Shown here in pieces: positions 34,830 through 43,923 of a DNA stretch of 64,000 nt. The notes beneath the pieces were generated by a model. That model did no database searches and was not told where the DNA came from. It worked only from the letters and a program-made list of their open reading frames with translations. Positions within the stretch are counted from its first letter, which is position 1, and every line of letters starts with the position of its first letter. A program made the position numbers and the translations under genes. The stretch covers positions 20,973,805-21,037,804 of the forward strand of contig OW121856.1 in assembly GCA_933228895.1 (NCBI GenBank), in the 5' to 3' direction. The DNA comes from Platycnemis pennipes (Eukaryota > Arthropoda > Insecta > Odonata > Platycnemididae).

Positions 34830-34899
34830 GTTGGGGTTAAATGACCCCTTGTGGCCTTCTAAGTTATGTAGAGTGAAACTTTTGCCCTCCTAGTGTTAA
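34830..34899. repeat. Additional piggyBac-family right end
   Basis: GGGGTTAAATGACCCCTTGT ... GCCCTCCTAGTG then TTAA (34896-34899). Read as its complement, it has the same two-block organisation as the left end at 26633. It is either the end of a second, largely deleted copy or the true outer end of a composite from 26633 to 34899. Confidence 0.5.
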
Positions 34900-35849
34900 A
34901 CTATGTATCTGTCCTGATTTATTTTTGTGCAATATATTTCCAGCAATTTTTCAGTCGATTCAACCAACCATTGGGCGATGTCAAATCCTTGATTCCCATA
35001 CTTGAGGGGATGTGCAATGATTTTTCTTTTCGGACTTTATTCTTGGCGATATTTGATGATCTAGATGGCCTCTCTTTTAGTATTCCTTCATGTTGACTTG
35101 TGACTTTTTTAAATGATCCTTTATTGAGGTCAGTAATCTTAAATGTTTCACCATGTCAATGCAAGCTGCTTCATGAGAATCCACTTGTTCCGCAATTTTT
35201 ATTTAAGCTAAAATTGCAAATATTCCATTTTGCTTATTCTTTTTACTATCAAGTAGGATAAAATTTACTTTCCAAGGTAATCAAGAGAAAACATTAATAA
35301 CACATATGAGTGTGTGCTACCTTACTGGTCAGCTAGTGAAAGCAGTTATCCAACTTCAAAACTTTTCACAACAAAATAATGTTTTTGATTCAGTTTTGGG
35401 GTTTTGGCTCGATTGAATAAGTTTCAATAAGTTTTTATGTGTAGTAACCCATCATCGTAAAACTGTTGAATGGGGTCAGGGCAAATGATCTCAGTTATTG
35501 GCCATCAGTTCCTTTCTTTATAATGTTTCGTTATGTGTGGGTGAAAAGTCATTTTCATTCTTCATAATATAAACTTCAGTACAATTTAAATATGCTCCCA
35601 CAGGTGTTCTTAAATTGAAAATGACTTTTCACCTAGGCGTGGAATGTACAGTTCTGTACAAAATATTCTTACCACTTCCCGACGGCAAGAGGTGAAACTT
35701 CTCTGCTTGGGACAAGCCAACAACCATGAATTCACACCTCTCCCCCTCCTACCCCCACCACCACCTTCTTGCCTTTTGCCAGGACAATAAAGTACCCTTC
35801 AAAGCGTAGTGAGGGGTAAGAAACGAGGTGTGTAAAAGTTATTATATTA

Positions 35850-38390
35850 CTTTTATAGTTACTATAAAGTAACATTCTCCTCTGAGTCTCTGGCTAGCAT
35901 CAGTTTTCATTGCCATTGTAATGACGAGAGACTCAAGAGGGGTTTGGCCATTTTTGTAGCCACTTTTGATGCCCATTAGATGAATGGCTATGCTGTTTTG
36001 AGATCGTGCGTACTCAGCAGTTAGAGAGAACCCAAGATGACGGCCATCTGCATGCGTGCTAAAAGTGATTCTGCCTGTACCACACAGGCCAAAATACACT
36101 TGATGTTATACACCAGCGATCCCTTTACTCCACCGAGCACACCTATGATGAGGACTACTAACTAAACAGTGTGTCCGGGGTACATCTGCTGAAGTTCAAA
36201 CAGCAGGTCTTGGTACTCCACCTCCTTTGCATCCATATTCGTTTCTGCAGGCCCCGAAAACTCGATCACGTACATGGAGCGGGAGGGTGGTTGAGGAGAA
36301 GTATATCAGGCTTAGTTGCCGTCTACTGCCTGGTGGTGGAAAAAGAGTAATTCCACCAGATTTTACATTTACCGTTCTCCATGACAGACTTGATCTCTCC
36401 TGGTGCATATGGCAGCACAGGTGTTTCGTCCGAGCCAAAATGGTGCCGCAGGTGAAAATATAACACCCGCAGAGCCGCATTGTGCAGAGCTAAACACGCT
36501 ACCTTGGTGTAGTAACTACAGCTGAAGAGAAGATAACTCATTGTCTTCAGCTGGGTTCGGCACGCTCAGCATCTCGTGTTCGCTATTCCGCCTTAAATAT
36601 AAGGTGGCGGTACACGAGAGTGTTTATGATACTATCCTGGCATGATGGATTAATCCTTCCGCCTCGAACTTCAGACATGCGGAGCGTAGGAAGGCAAACA
36701 TCAGCTCTTTCGATAGCCTATGATTTTCCATGTTTTGGTAGAAACATCCATGCATAGGCTTATCGGTATGCACCATCAGCAAGGTTTTCTACTTGGCATT
36801 CTTTATCTCGAGCTTGAGAACGTCTACCTTCAATGACAAGATGGACATGTCATTGTCGCTTCCATCGGATGACAGGTTGAAGTCCAGACTAAATTCGTGT
36901 GCTACCCTCTTTGCCGCCTGGAAGAGAGATTCCCCAGCTCCAGCCAATTCATGGTTTCTTGCAAGACACATTCGGGGGCCGTGCTGTTTAGAACTCGACA
37001 TGCTGCACCCAGGACATCTCTGTTACGGAGATACTCCAGGCTCACTAGGCCTCGACCACCTACATTGAGCGGGAGATATAATCTAATGATGGAAAACTTT
37101 GGATGATGACTTATGAAGATAGTCATCATTTTCTTCGTTCCCCTGTTCGAGGATCTGAAACTCATTAATGTTCCATTTCAAGCAACCGAAGGTGTACAGC
37201 AGTGTTGGGACTGCAAACATGTTAGTGGCCTGAATCTTGTTCAAGCCAGACTCCAGATTTTCCTGAGAGTCTGTCTTTACTTAAGGGGTTAGATGGAAGA
37301 GGGGACTTTTTAGTCTCAATCTCGCCCCAATAAAGACGCTTATCCATCTATCTATCTATCTACTTGGTGGTGTTTCCTTCACCACTGCCACATCCTTCAT
37401 TCGGTGCTGGGGAACACCTGGATATTTATAGCTTTCGTCATTGTCGAGGTGAAGGATGATGCTCCCGTTGCACGTCTTCCTTGTTTCCCAAAAGTCTTCC
37501 TTTCACCAGATGGATGGAAGCACACTTATCCAATCCCAATTCCATCCCTATATCCTTACTGTATTTCCACACGGTGTCCAGTGTGATGTGGAGTTCTTTC
37601 ACGTTGGAAGCATATAGCTTAAGGTCATCCATGTAATACAAATGGGTGGCCCTATGCTTCCTGTCACCTGGGACTCGCACTTGTATCCTCCCCCTTGTCG
37701 CATCCTGAAAGACAGTAGGATGAGGGAAATGTAGAACAGAAGGGGGCTCAAGCTATTGCCTTGAAAAATGCCAGTGGTATGTTACCAACTCTGTCAAGAT
37801 CAATCACTTGCCTGAGACCAGGACAGAGCGCATCTTCCAGAGTGGCAACTGGCGTTGGATGCAGGTTACAACCTCTGGGAGGATTTCCATCCGCTTCAGC
37901 ATGGCGATGAGTAGCTCTTGCGAAGCGGTGTTGAATGCCTTACGATAGTCCACCCACGCCATTGATATGTTTCGCTTATGTTGGATGGCGTCCTGACATA
38001 TACACCTATCAATAAGCAGGTTGTCATTGCATCCCGCAATTTCTCACTTGCAGCTCCTCTGCTTATACACTTCCTCCCATACAGGCTGGGTATGGTGGAG
38101 GATTAGGTCGCCCAAGATGGAGGTGAACGCCTTATATACAGTATTGAGGCAGGTTATAGGGCAGTAGTTCTTAGGATCGGTTTAGTCTCCCTTTTTCAAT
38201 ATTAGAACCGTGCGACCCTCAGTCAACCAAGGAGGAATTGGTTCACTCTGTGACATAAAGGACATGAAGATTCTGGCAAGATGTTTATGGTTGGAAGTTA
38301 ACTTTTTCCACCAGAAGTTGTTCATTGGTTCCATTCCTAGAGCATTGAAGTTCTTCTAGCCAGAAAAAGTCTTCTTCACGTCACCTTCCC
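35850..38390 (-). mobile_element. R4/Dong-like LINE, 3' part, decayed
   Basis: The minus strand, read from about 38390 downwards with frameshifts, gives LTEGRTVLILKKGD, then a DPKNY-C-PITCLNTVYKAFTSI block (about 38230-38090). AWVDYRKAFNTASQELLIAML follows at about 37960-37890, and the catalytic box LYYMDDLKLYASN at about 37640-37590. A C-terminal region follows, with a PAETN..KEVEYQDLLFEL segment at about 36250-36190 and VLIIGVLGG near 36150. YMDDLKLYA with this C-terminus is typical of R4/Dong-type elements, many of which insert site-specifically, though the target is not evident here. The 5' part is missing, as usual for truncated LINE insertions. Inactive. Confidence 0.68.
37438..37680 (-). 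pseudogene. LINE RT catalytic segment (YMDD)
   Basis: This 80-codon open stretch is the best preserved part of the R4-like LINE. THLYYMDDLKLYASN contains the RT active-site Asp pair and is followed by a helix (ELHITLDTVWKYSKDIGMEL) and GLDKCASIHLVKGRL, the thumb-proximal motif of the clade. Stops and shifts lie on both sides. Confidence 0.75.
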
Positions 38391-38709
38391 TATGAGTGCC
38401 ATATCTTTTTAAAAATATTCACTTTTTATTTATTTATTACTCTTTTTTTCTTAATTTATTCTGCTCTAGAATGTAAGCACTTTTTAATGTAGAACTATAA
38501 CAAATGTATTAGTATATTTAATGTTAATTTATGCATCGTTTTGACAGGGCTTCTTATGGATGATGATATACCGTGGTTGGCACTTGTGGCAGAAACAGCA
38601 AAGGCACTGAAAGGGCTAATTTGAAATTCACTTGAGCAACCACTGTTGCAAGTTTAATTATTATTCATTATCAGAGTTGTTTTCAACGTCCTCAACTGAT
38701 GTAGTGATA

Positions 38710-38713
38710 GTAG
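38710..38713. repeat. Target-site duplication GTAG (left)
   Basis: GTAG immediately before the 5' LTR is repeated at 46069-46072 immediately after the 3' LTR. A 4-bp duplication is normal for Ty3/gypsy integrases. Confidence 0.8.
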
Positions 38714-39230
38714 TGTAATGAAAGTGTACGGTATAAGAGTACGGAAATAAAGTTTAAATGGTTAACGGCGTCCGGACATTCCGTGGTCGACAATTCCTAG
38801 TCCAGACGGGGGGGGAACCCAAATATTTCCCAAGATAATCTCCCTAAGTGCGAGGTTTGGTATTTACTAATTGTCTCGCCGCCGTTATCGCCAGAGGCTA
38901 GAGTCCCCTCGACACTCTCCGTGCCGTTTGGACATACCCCCTCCCTCCGAGCTTGGAAGCGTTGACCTGCAAATGCCCGGACGACGTAATACGGTATAAA
39001 TATGCCGATCCTCTCTAGGATCGGGGGGATTATAAGTTGGTTGACAGAGACGAGCGCACGGGACGATTCTGCCCGTCGCCGTCACTTGTAAAATTATCCG
39101 CTATTCTTTCAGAACATTAAACTCTCTGTTATCACTTCGCGTGAATTTTTATTCTTTGGTGCCCTATGCCCTAAACGGGAGACGCAACCGCTCGAGTCTC
39201 CCTCCGTCTACATTAGTGTCAATCACTACA
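38714..39230 (+). repeat. 5' LTR, 517 bp
   Basis: It begins TGTAATG and ends CTACA (TG...CA). It contains GGTATAAATATG at about 38992 as a TATA box and ATTAAA at 39116 as a possible polyadenylation signal. TCGGGGGGATTATAAGTTGG follows the TATA box. The same bases recur at a constant offset of 6838 in the 3' LTR. Confidence 0.93.
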
Positions 39231-39241
39231 TAGGACGTTTT

Positions 39242-39258
39242 TGGTGTCAGGTGTGGGG
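39242..39258 (+). other. Candidate primer-binding site
   Basis: TGGTGTCAGGTGTGGGG starts 11 bases after the LTR. TGGTGTCAG is complementary to ...CTGACACCA, the 3' end of several animal tRNA-Leu species, which suggests tRNA-Leu priming. The longer than usual gap to the LTR lowers confidence. Confidence 0.45.
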
Positions 39259-39505
39259 TTGGGCATAGCGAAGTAGATTTAGTACCGGCAGACCGGGGCA
39301 GAGAACGAGTACCGAAAGAAGGCGATAAAGGAGCAGCGTGGAGGAGCCAAACAGAGAGGACGCAAGCGGAACCCCCAGCGGAAGGAGCCGCTGCCTTGCA
39401 GTCCGACCCAGAGTAAGCGGTACGACACAGCAGTGGAACGAGACAGCGCGGCGCCGGAAGATAAGAGAAAGAAGATAATCTTCGAGAGGGAAAGAAGATT
39501 AAGTG

Positions 39506-39511
39506 GTAAGT
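39506..39511 (+). promoter_or_regulatory. Splice donor for the env mRNA
   Basis: AAGTG|GTAAGT in the leader, 57 bases before the gag start, is a near-consensus donor. The matching acceptor TATCTTTCAG ends at 43910, just before env. This is the usual arrangement for producing a subgenomic env transcript. Confidence 0.6.
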
Positions 39512-39562
39512 CGCACTCAAATTCCTTTCTTCCTTCCCACTGATTGTGCAGTATTCGTAACG

Positions 39563-42500
39563 ATGGCCCCTCCAAACGAGAGTAATGTCAGCGCAAGTCA
39601 GGAGAGTTATTGCAGTATAATGGAGGCAATGAAATTGATTGCGCAGCCTTTTGATGGCGACAAAAAGAAATTAAGAGAGTTTATTGAAAACGTAGATGTG
39701 GCCTTTGAATTGGTTAACCCAATAGATTACGAGAAGTTATTGAAATTTGTTAAGGCGAAAATTACTGGAGATGCTCGCTCCAAACTTATGGTGAGAGACG
39801 AAACCAATACATGGGAACAAGTGAGGGGCATATTAGAAGAGAATTACGCCACTCGCAGGACCCTCGATTACTATGCTTGCACGATGTTCGGGGCGAGGCA
39901 GCAATTACATGAAGGCATCGCTAGCTGGGCTAGTAGAATCGACGAAATGCAAACTAATTTGCGGAATGCTAGTGCTAAAGTTGTGGGAAGCCGAAATTTG
40001 GCCGGAGCACTTTCGCTCGTCAATTACTTGGCCAAGGCTTGTTTCATTCAGGGTCTTGAAAATGAACGAGTTCAGACCATAGTAAGAAGTAAGGGAGACG
40101 GAATTCTCTTACCTGAGGCAGTTGAAGTAGCTTTAGAAGAAGAAAGCGCAATCCTTTCAGGAGTTGAAAGAAAGAAGAATATGTTCAAAAGCATTCCTAA
40201 TTGCGAGAATTGTGGGAAACCAGGGCACAAGGCGAGTAATTGCTATTTAAGGGTTAAACGAGAAGTAAGCAAACAAGTGAGAGCTTTGAAAGAAATGAAA
40301 TGTTTTAGCTGTGACCGTATGGGACATTTAGCTAAAGATTGTAAGATGGGAATAAAATGCTATAATTGCAACCGAATGGGTCACTTAGCAAAAGATTGTA
40401 GGGTCCCGAGGAGGACAAAAGAAAATTCAGGTTCCGATAGAGGGAACAAATGGGATGAACGAGGCACGGGTCCTCGAAATAACACAGCGGAGATACGAGG
40501 AGTGAATCCCGTTGGAGAAAAGAAGGCGAACACCTTAACTTTTGAAGTGTTAGAGAGCAAAAAGGGTCGGATTACGCTCTTGATTGACACGGGAGCGGAC
40601 GTAAGTCTAGTAAAGGCATCCGCACTGAAAAGAGGAACCAAGTATTACACAGATAACAAGATGACTCTCAAAGGAGTTACTGATAAAAGTTTTGAGACTA
40701 TGGGATGCCTTAAGATGAAATTAATGACTCGTGATAAAATGAAAGATCATTCCTTTCACTTGGTAGATGACAGTTTGGCGATAAATTGTGATGGCATATT
40801 GGGCAATGATTTCTTCAGAGCCATGGGGGCTCAAATCAACTATTCTCAAAGAAAGGTTAAAATGGGTAACGCAGAACTAGCGTTTGATAGGCACAAGGAG
40901 GAAGGTGACTCGAGAGCACGATTGAGTAGTCTGCGGTTACCCCCGCGGAGTGAGGTGATAATAAAATGTGCTGCGGAAAACGAGGGAGAAGGAATAATTG
41001 AAAAGCGAGAGGTATCCCCTGGAATTTATTTGGCGGAATCTCTCACCCTGAGTAAAAATGGAGAGTGCATTACGAGCATAGTGAATACCACTGAAGTGGA
41101 AACGGATATTCCGACCCCAGTGGTCTCGTTAGCAAGAGTAGAGGAGGAGGAAGATGTAAATTTTCCAGAAGTGAAAAAGGTGGAAAGAGCACTAAATAGA
41201 AGGGAAAAGATTACCTCTCTTCTTAGGTTAAACCATTTGAATGCCGAAGAGAAAAGAGAACTGGTAGGGACATTGAAAGAATATAGTGATGTCTTCTACC
41301 TTCCTGGAGATTCTCTCTCATGCACGAGGGCGGTGGAGCATGCAATTCCCACTCCAAGCCTAGGGCCCGCCCAAGCTATCAGGAGTAAACCCTACCGGAT
41401 TCCTGAGGCTCTTAAGGATGAAGTTGAGAATCAAATGCAGAAGATGCTGCGAGAAGGCATGATTGAAGAAAGCAAGAGTGCATGGAATTCTCCGATATTG
41501 GTGATTCCCAAGAAGATGGACGCCTCCGGCGTAAGAAAATGGAGAGTAGTAATAGACTATCGCCGACTCAATGACGTTTCCGTGGGAGATGCTTTTCCCT
41601 TGCCAAACATCTCAGAGATCCTTGACCAACTTGGGAAGGCGCGCTATTTTTCCACCCTAGATTTGGCCAGCGGTTATCATCAGGTTCCAATGAGGGAAGA
41701 GGACCGCGAGAAGACTGCTTTCAGCACCCCTGGAAATCACAGCACCCCTGGAAATCACTATCATTTCTTAAGAATGCCTTTCGGCGCGAAAGGAGCCCCA
41801 TCAACTTTTCAGAGATTAATCAACACGGTGTTGAGCGGCCTACAAGGAGAAAAATGCCAGGTCTATTTGGATGACATAATTGTGTACGGGAGCTCCCTAA
41901 TCGACCACAACGAGAAGCTGAGAAGTGTGCTGCAGAGACTGAGAGTCCACGAGTTAAAATTACATCCTGATAAGTGCGAATTTCTGAGAAAGGAGGTCAC
42001 TTATTTAGGTCATGTAATATCAGAAGATGGCGTGCGCCCTGATCAAGAGAAGGTGAGGAAGGTGCAGGAATTCCCGGAGCCTAAGACCACAAAGCAGCTG
42101 AAAGGGTTTCTTGGCCTGGCCGGGTATTATAGAAGGTTCGTACCAGAGTTTAGCGGGATAGCAAAGCCATTGCACGCGCTGTTGAAGAAAGGGACGCCGT
42201 ATGAGTGGGGCGAGGATCAGCAGGAAAGTTTTGATAAATTAAAAGAGTTGCTGACTAATGAACCGGTCCTCCAGTATCCCGATTTTTCGAAGGAATTCAT
42301 CCTCACCACAGATGCCAGCAACGACGCCCTTGGATGCGTGCTATCGCAAGGCGCAATCGGAAGAGATAAGCCGATCGCCTACGCCAGCAGGACTCTCAAC
42401 AAGGCCGAGAAAAACTACTCGACCGTTGAAAAAGAGCTGTTAGGGATTGTGTGGGGGACAAAGTACTTCCGCCCCTATATTTTCGGCAGGAAGTTTACGA

Positions 42501-43897
42501 TAGTCACAGACCACAAACCTTTAGTATGGATATTCAACCTAAAGGACCCCAGTTCGAGACTCATGCGATGGAGACTCAAATTAGAAGAGTACGATTATCA
42601 CGTCGTCTACAAGAAAGGAACGCAGAACTCAAACGCCGATGCTCTCAGTCGCATCCATCGACTCAGGGCACGGAGAAAGGAAGTAAAGGATATAGAAGAA
42701 GGCAAGAAGGAAGAGAAAGAAAAGGACGAGGACAGAGAAGACGTTGAAGATGAACTAAGGGAATGGGAAGCGGAGACCCGTAGACAAAATGAAAAGGAAG
42801 AAGAGGGGGAAGAAAGAACATCCGTGGGGCGGAGAGAGAGCCTCAGCGAAGAAAAGAAGAAGGAAATTTTCAAGGAATTCCATGACTCACCCCTAGGAGG
42901 TCACCAAGGAGTAACGAGAACGTACGAGAGGATGAAGGCCTATTTTGATTGGCCAAATATGAAGGAAGATTTAAAGTACTACATAAAGAAGTGTGAGACT
43001 TGCCAGATGAATAAAGGAAGTGACAGGAAAACGAAGATGCCAATGGAGATAACGAGCACGCCAGAGACCGTCATGGAGAAGTGCGCCCTCGACGTCTGCG
43101 GTCCATATCCTGTAACTCAGAAGGGCAACAGGTATTTACTCACCTTCCAAGACGAGCTCTCGAAGTATACATTGGCCTTCCCGATCGAAAAGCAGGATGC
43201 GGGTACGATAGCTAAAGTATTCGTGGAAAACGTTGTATTAAAATTTGGAATTCCCCAGGTGGTATTGACGGACCAAGGCGCAAATTTTCTGAGTGAATTG
43301 TTTAAAAGAGTGTGCCGCCTACTGAGAATAAGAAAAATCCAAACTACGGCCTTCCGGCCGCAGAGCAATGGTAGTTTAGAAAGGACCCATAAGACGCTCA
43401 CGGAGTATTTGCGACATTTCATCGCTGAAGATCAAAGCAACTGGGATGAGTGGATTCCGTACGCCACCTTTGTGTACAACACCACGCCGCACACGGCGAC
43501 AAGATTCACTCCCGTCGAGTTGATGTTTGGACGGCAAGCCAATCTACCCAGTCAGCTAAACATAAGGACACCGACAACCCAATACACGTATGAAGACTAC
43601 GTAGCGGAAATGAAGAGCAGACTACAATCTTCCTACCAGAAAGCGAGAGAGAATCTTCTCGGAGCAAAGGAGAAAAATAAGATTCACTATGATAAAAAGA
43701 TCAAGGTAGAATTGTTTAAAACAGGTGATAAAGTTCTCTTGTTCGATGAATCTGTTAGGAGGGGTAGATCGAAGAAACTATCGGCTCAATGGATAGGACC
43801 ATATGTAGTAGAAAGTGTAGAAGGGGTTAATGTGGTTATAAGCCGAAAAAGAAAACTTGTAAAGGTTCATGCTAACAGGTTGAAGTTATTCTTTTAA
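39563..43897 (+). CDS. Gag-Pol polyprotein of the endogenous retrovirus, 1444 aa
   Basis: The first ATG is at 39563; the frame is open slightly upstream but only through a leader with a splice donor. A Gag capsid region occupies about residues 1-205. Three CCHC zinc knuckles follow (C214 NCGKPGHKASNC, CFSCDRMGHLAKDC, CYNCNRMGHLAKDC). The protease motif is LIDTGADVSLV (Asp342). The RT has RWRVVIDYRRLN-like blocks and YLDD at 768-771. RNase H contains TTDASNDALGCVLSQ (Asp917). The integrase has an HHCC zinc finger (about 1107-1145) and a DDE triad at Asp1177, Asp1237 and Glu1273 (DX35E). There is no chromodomain. Gag and Pol are in one frame, without the -1 shift typical of errantiviruses. No stop or frameshift is present, but residues 721-732 are a tandem 6-residue duplication (STPGNH twice) inside the RT, which may impair polymerisation. 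Transcription would start in the 5' LTR. Confidence 0.93.
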   Translation: MAPPNESNVSASQESYCSIMEAMKLIAQPFDGDKKKLREFIENVDVAFELVNPIDYEKLLKFVKAKITGDARSKLMVRDETNTWEQVRGILEENYATRRTLDYYACTMFGARQQLHEGIASWASRIDEMQTNLRNASAKVVGSRNLAGALSLVNYLAKACFIQGLENERVQTIVRSKGDGILLPEAVEVALEEESAILSGVERKKNMFKSIPNCENCGKPGHKASNCYLRVKREVSKQVRALKEMKCFSCDRMGHLAKDCKMGIKCYNCNRMGHLAKDCRVPRRTKENSGSDRGNKWDERGTGPRNNTAEIRGVNPVGEKKANTLTFEVLESKKGRITLLIDTGADVSLVKASALKRGTKYYTDNKMTLKGVTDKSFETMGCLKMKLMTRDKMKDHSFHLVDDSLAINCDGILGNDFFRAMGAQINYSQRKVKMGNAELAFDRHKEEGDSRARLSSLRLPPRSEVIIKCAAENEGEGIIEKREVSPGIYLAESLTLSKNGECITSIVNTTEVETDIPTPVVSLARVEEEEDVNFPEVKKVERALNRREKITSLLRLNHLNAEEKRELVGTLKEYSDVFYLPGDSLSCTRAVEHAIPTPSLGPAQAIRSKPYRIPEALKDEVENQMQKMLREGMIEESKSAWNSPILVIPKKMDASGVRKWRVVIDYRRLNDVSVGDAFPLPNISEILDQLGKARYFSTLDLASGYHQVPMREEDREKTAFSTPGNHSTPGNHYHFLRMPFGAKGAPSTFQRLINTVLSGLQGEKCQVYLDDIIVYGSSLIDHNEKLRSVLQRLRVHELKLHPDKCEFLRKEVTYLGHVISEDGVRPDQEKVRKVQEFPEPKTTKQLKGFLGLAGYYRRFVPEFSGIAKPLHALLKKGTPYEWGEDQQESFDKLKELLTNEPVLQYPDFSKEFILTTDASNDALGCVLSQGAIGRDKPIAYASRTLNKAEKNYSTVEKELLGIVWGTKYFRPYIFGRKFTIVTDHKPLVWIFNLKDPSSRLMRWRLKLEEYDYHVVYKKGTQNSNADALSRIHRLRARRKEVKDIEEGKKEEKEKDEDREDVEDELREWEAETRRQNEKEEEGEERTSVGRRESLSEEKKKEIFKEFHDSPLGGHQGVTRTYERMKAYFDWPNMKEDLKYYIKKCETCQMNKGSDRKTKMPMEITSTPETVMEKCALDVCGPYPVTQKGNRYLLTFQDELSKYTLAFPIEKQDAGTIAKVFVENVVLKFGIPQVVLTDQGANFLSELFKRVCRLLRIRKIQTTAFRPQSNGSLERTHKTLTEYLRHFIAEDQSNWDEWIPYATFVYNTTPHTATRFTPVELMFGRQANLPSQLNIRTPTTQYTYEDYVAEMKSRLQSSYQKARENLLGAKEKNKIHYDKKIKVELFKTGDKVLLFDESVRRGRSKKLSAQWIGPYVVESVEGVNVVISRKRKLVKVHANRLKLFF

Positions 43898-43908
43898 ATT
43901 TATCTTTC

Positions 43909-43910
43909 AG
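43909..43910 (+). promoter_or_regulatory. Splice acceptor for env
   Basis: TTTATCTTTCAG ends 13 bases before the env ATG, within the 26-base gap between pol and env. It pairs with the leader donor at 39506. Confidence 0.6.
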
Positions 43911-43923
43911 AGATACGGTGGGC

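Noticed and set aside
38885..39085. 66-codon minus-strand frame, repeated identically at 45723-45923
   Set aside because: It lies within the two LTRs; identity reflects LTR duplication, not a gene.
39503..39562. Earlier non-ATG start for gag-pol
   Set aside because: The upstream codons include a strong splice donor (GTAAGT) and have no ATG; the first ATG at 39563 gives a normal Gag start.
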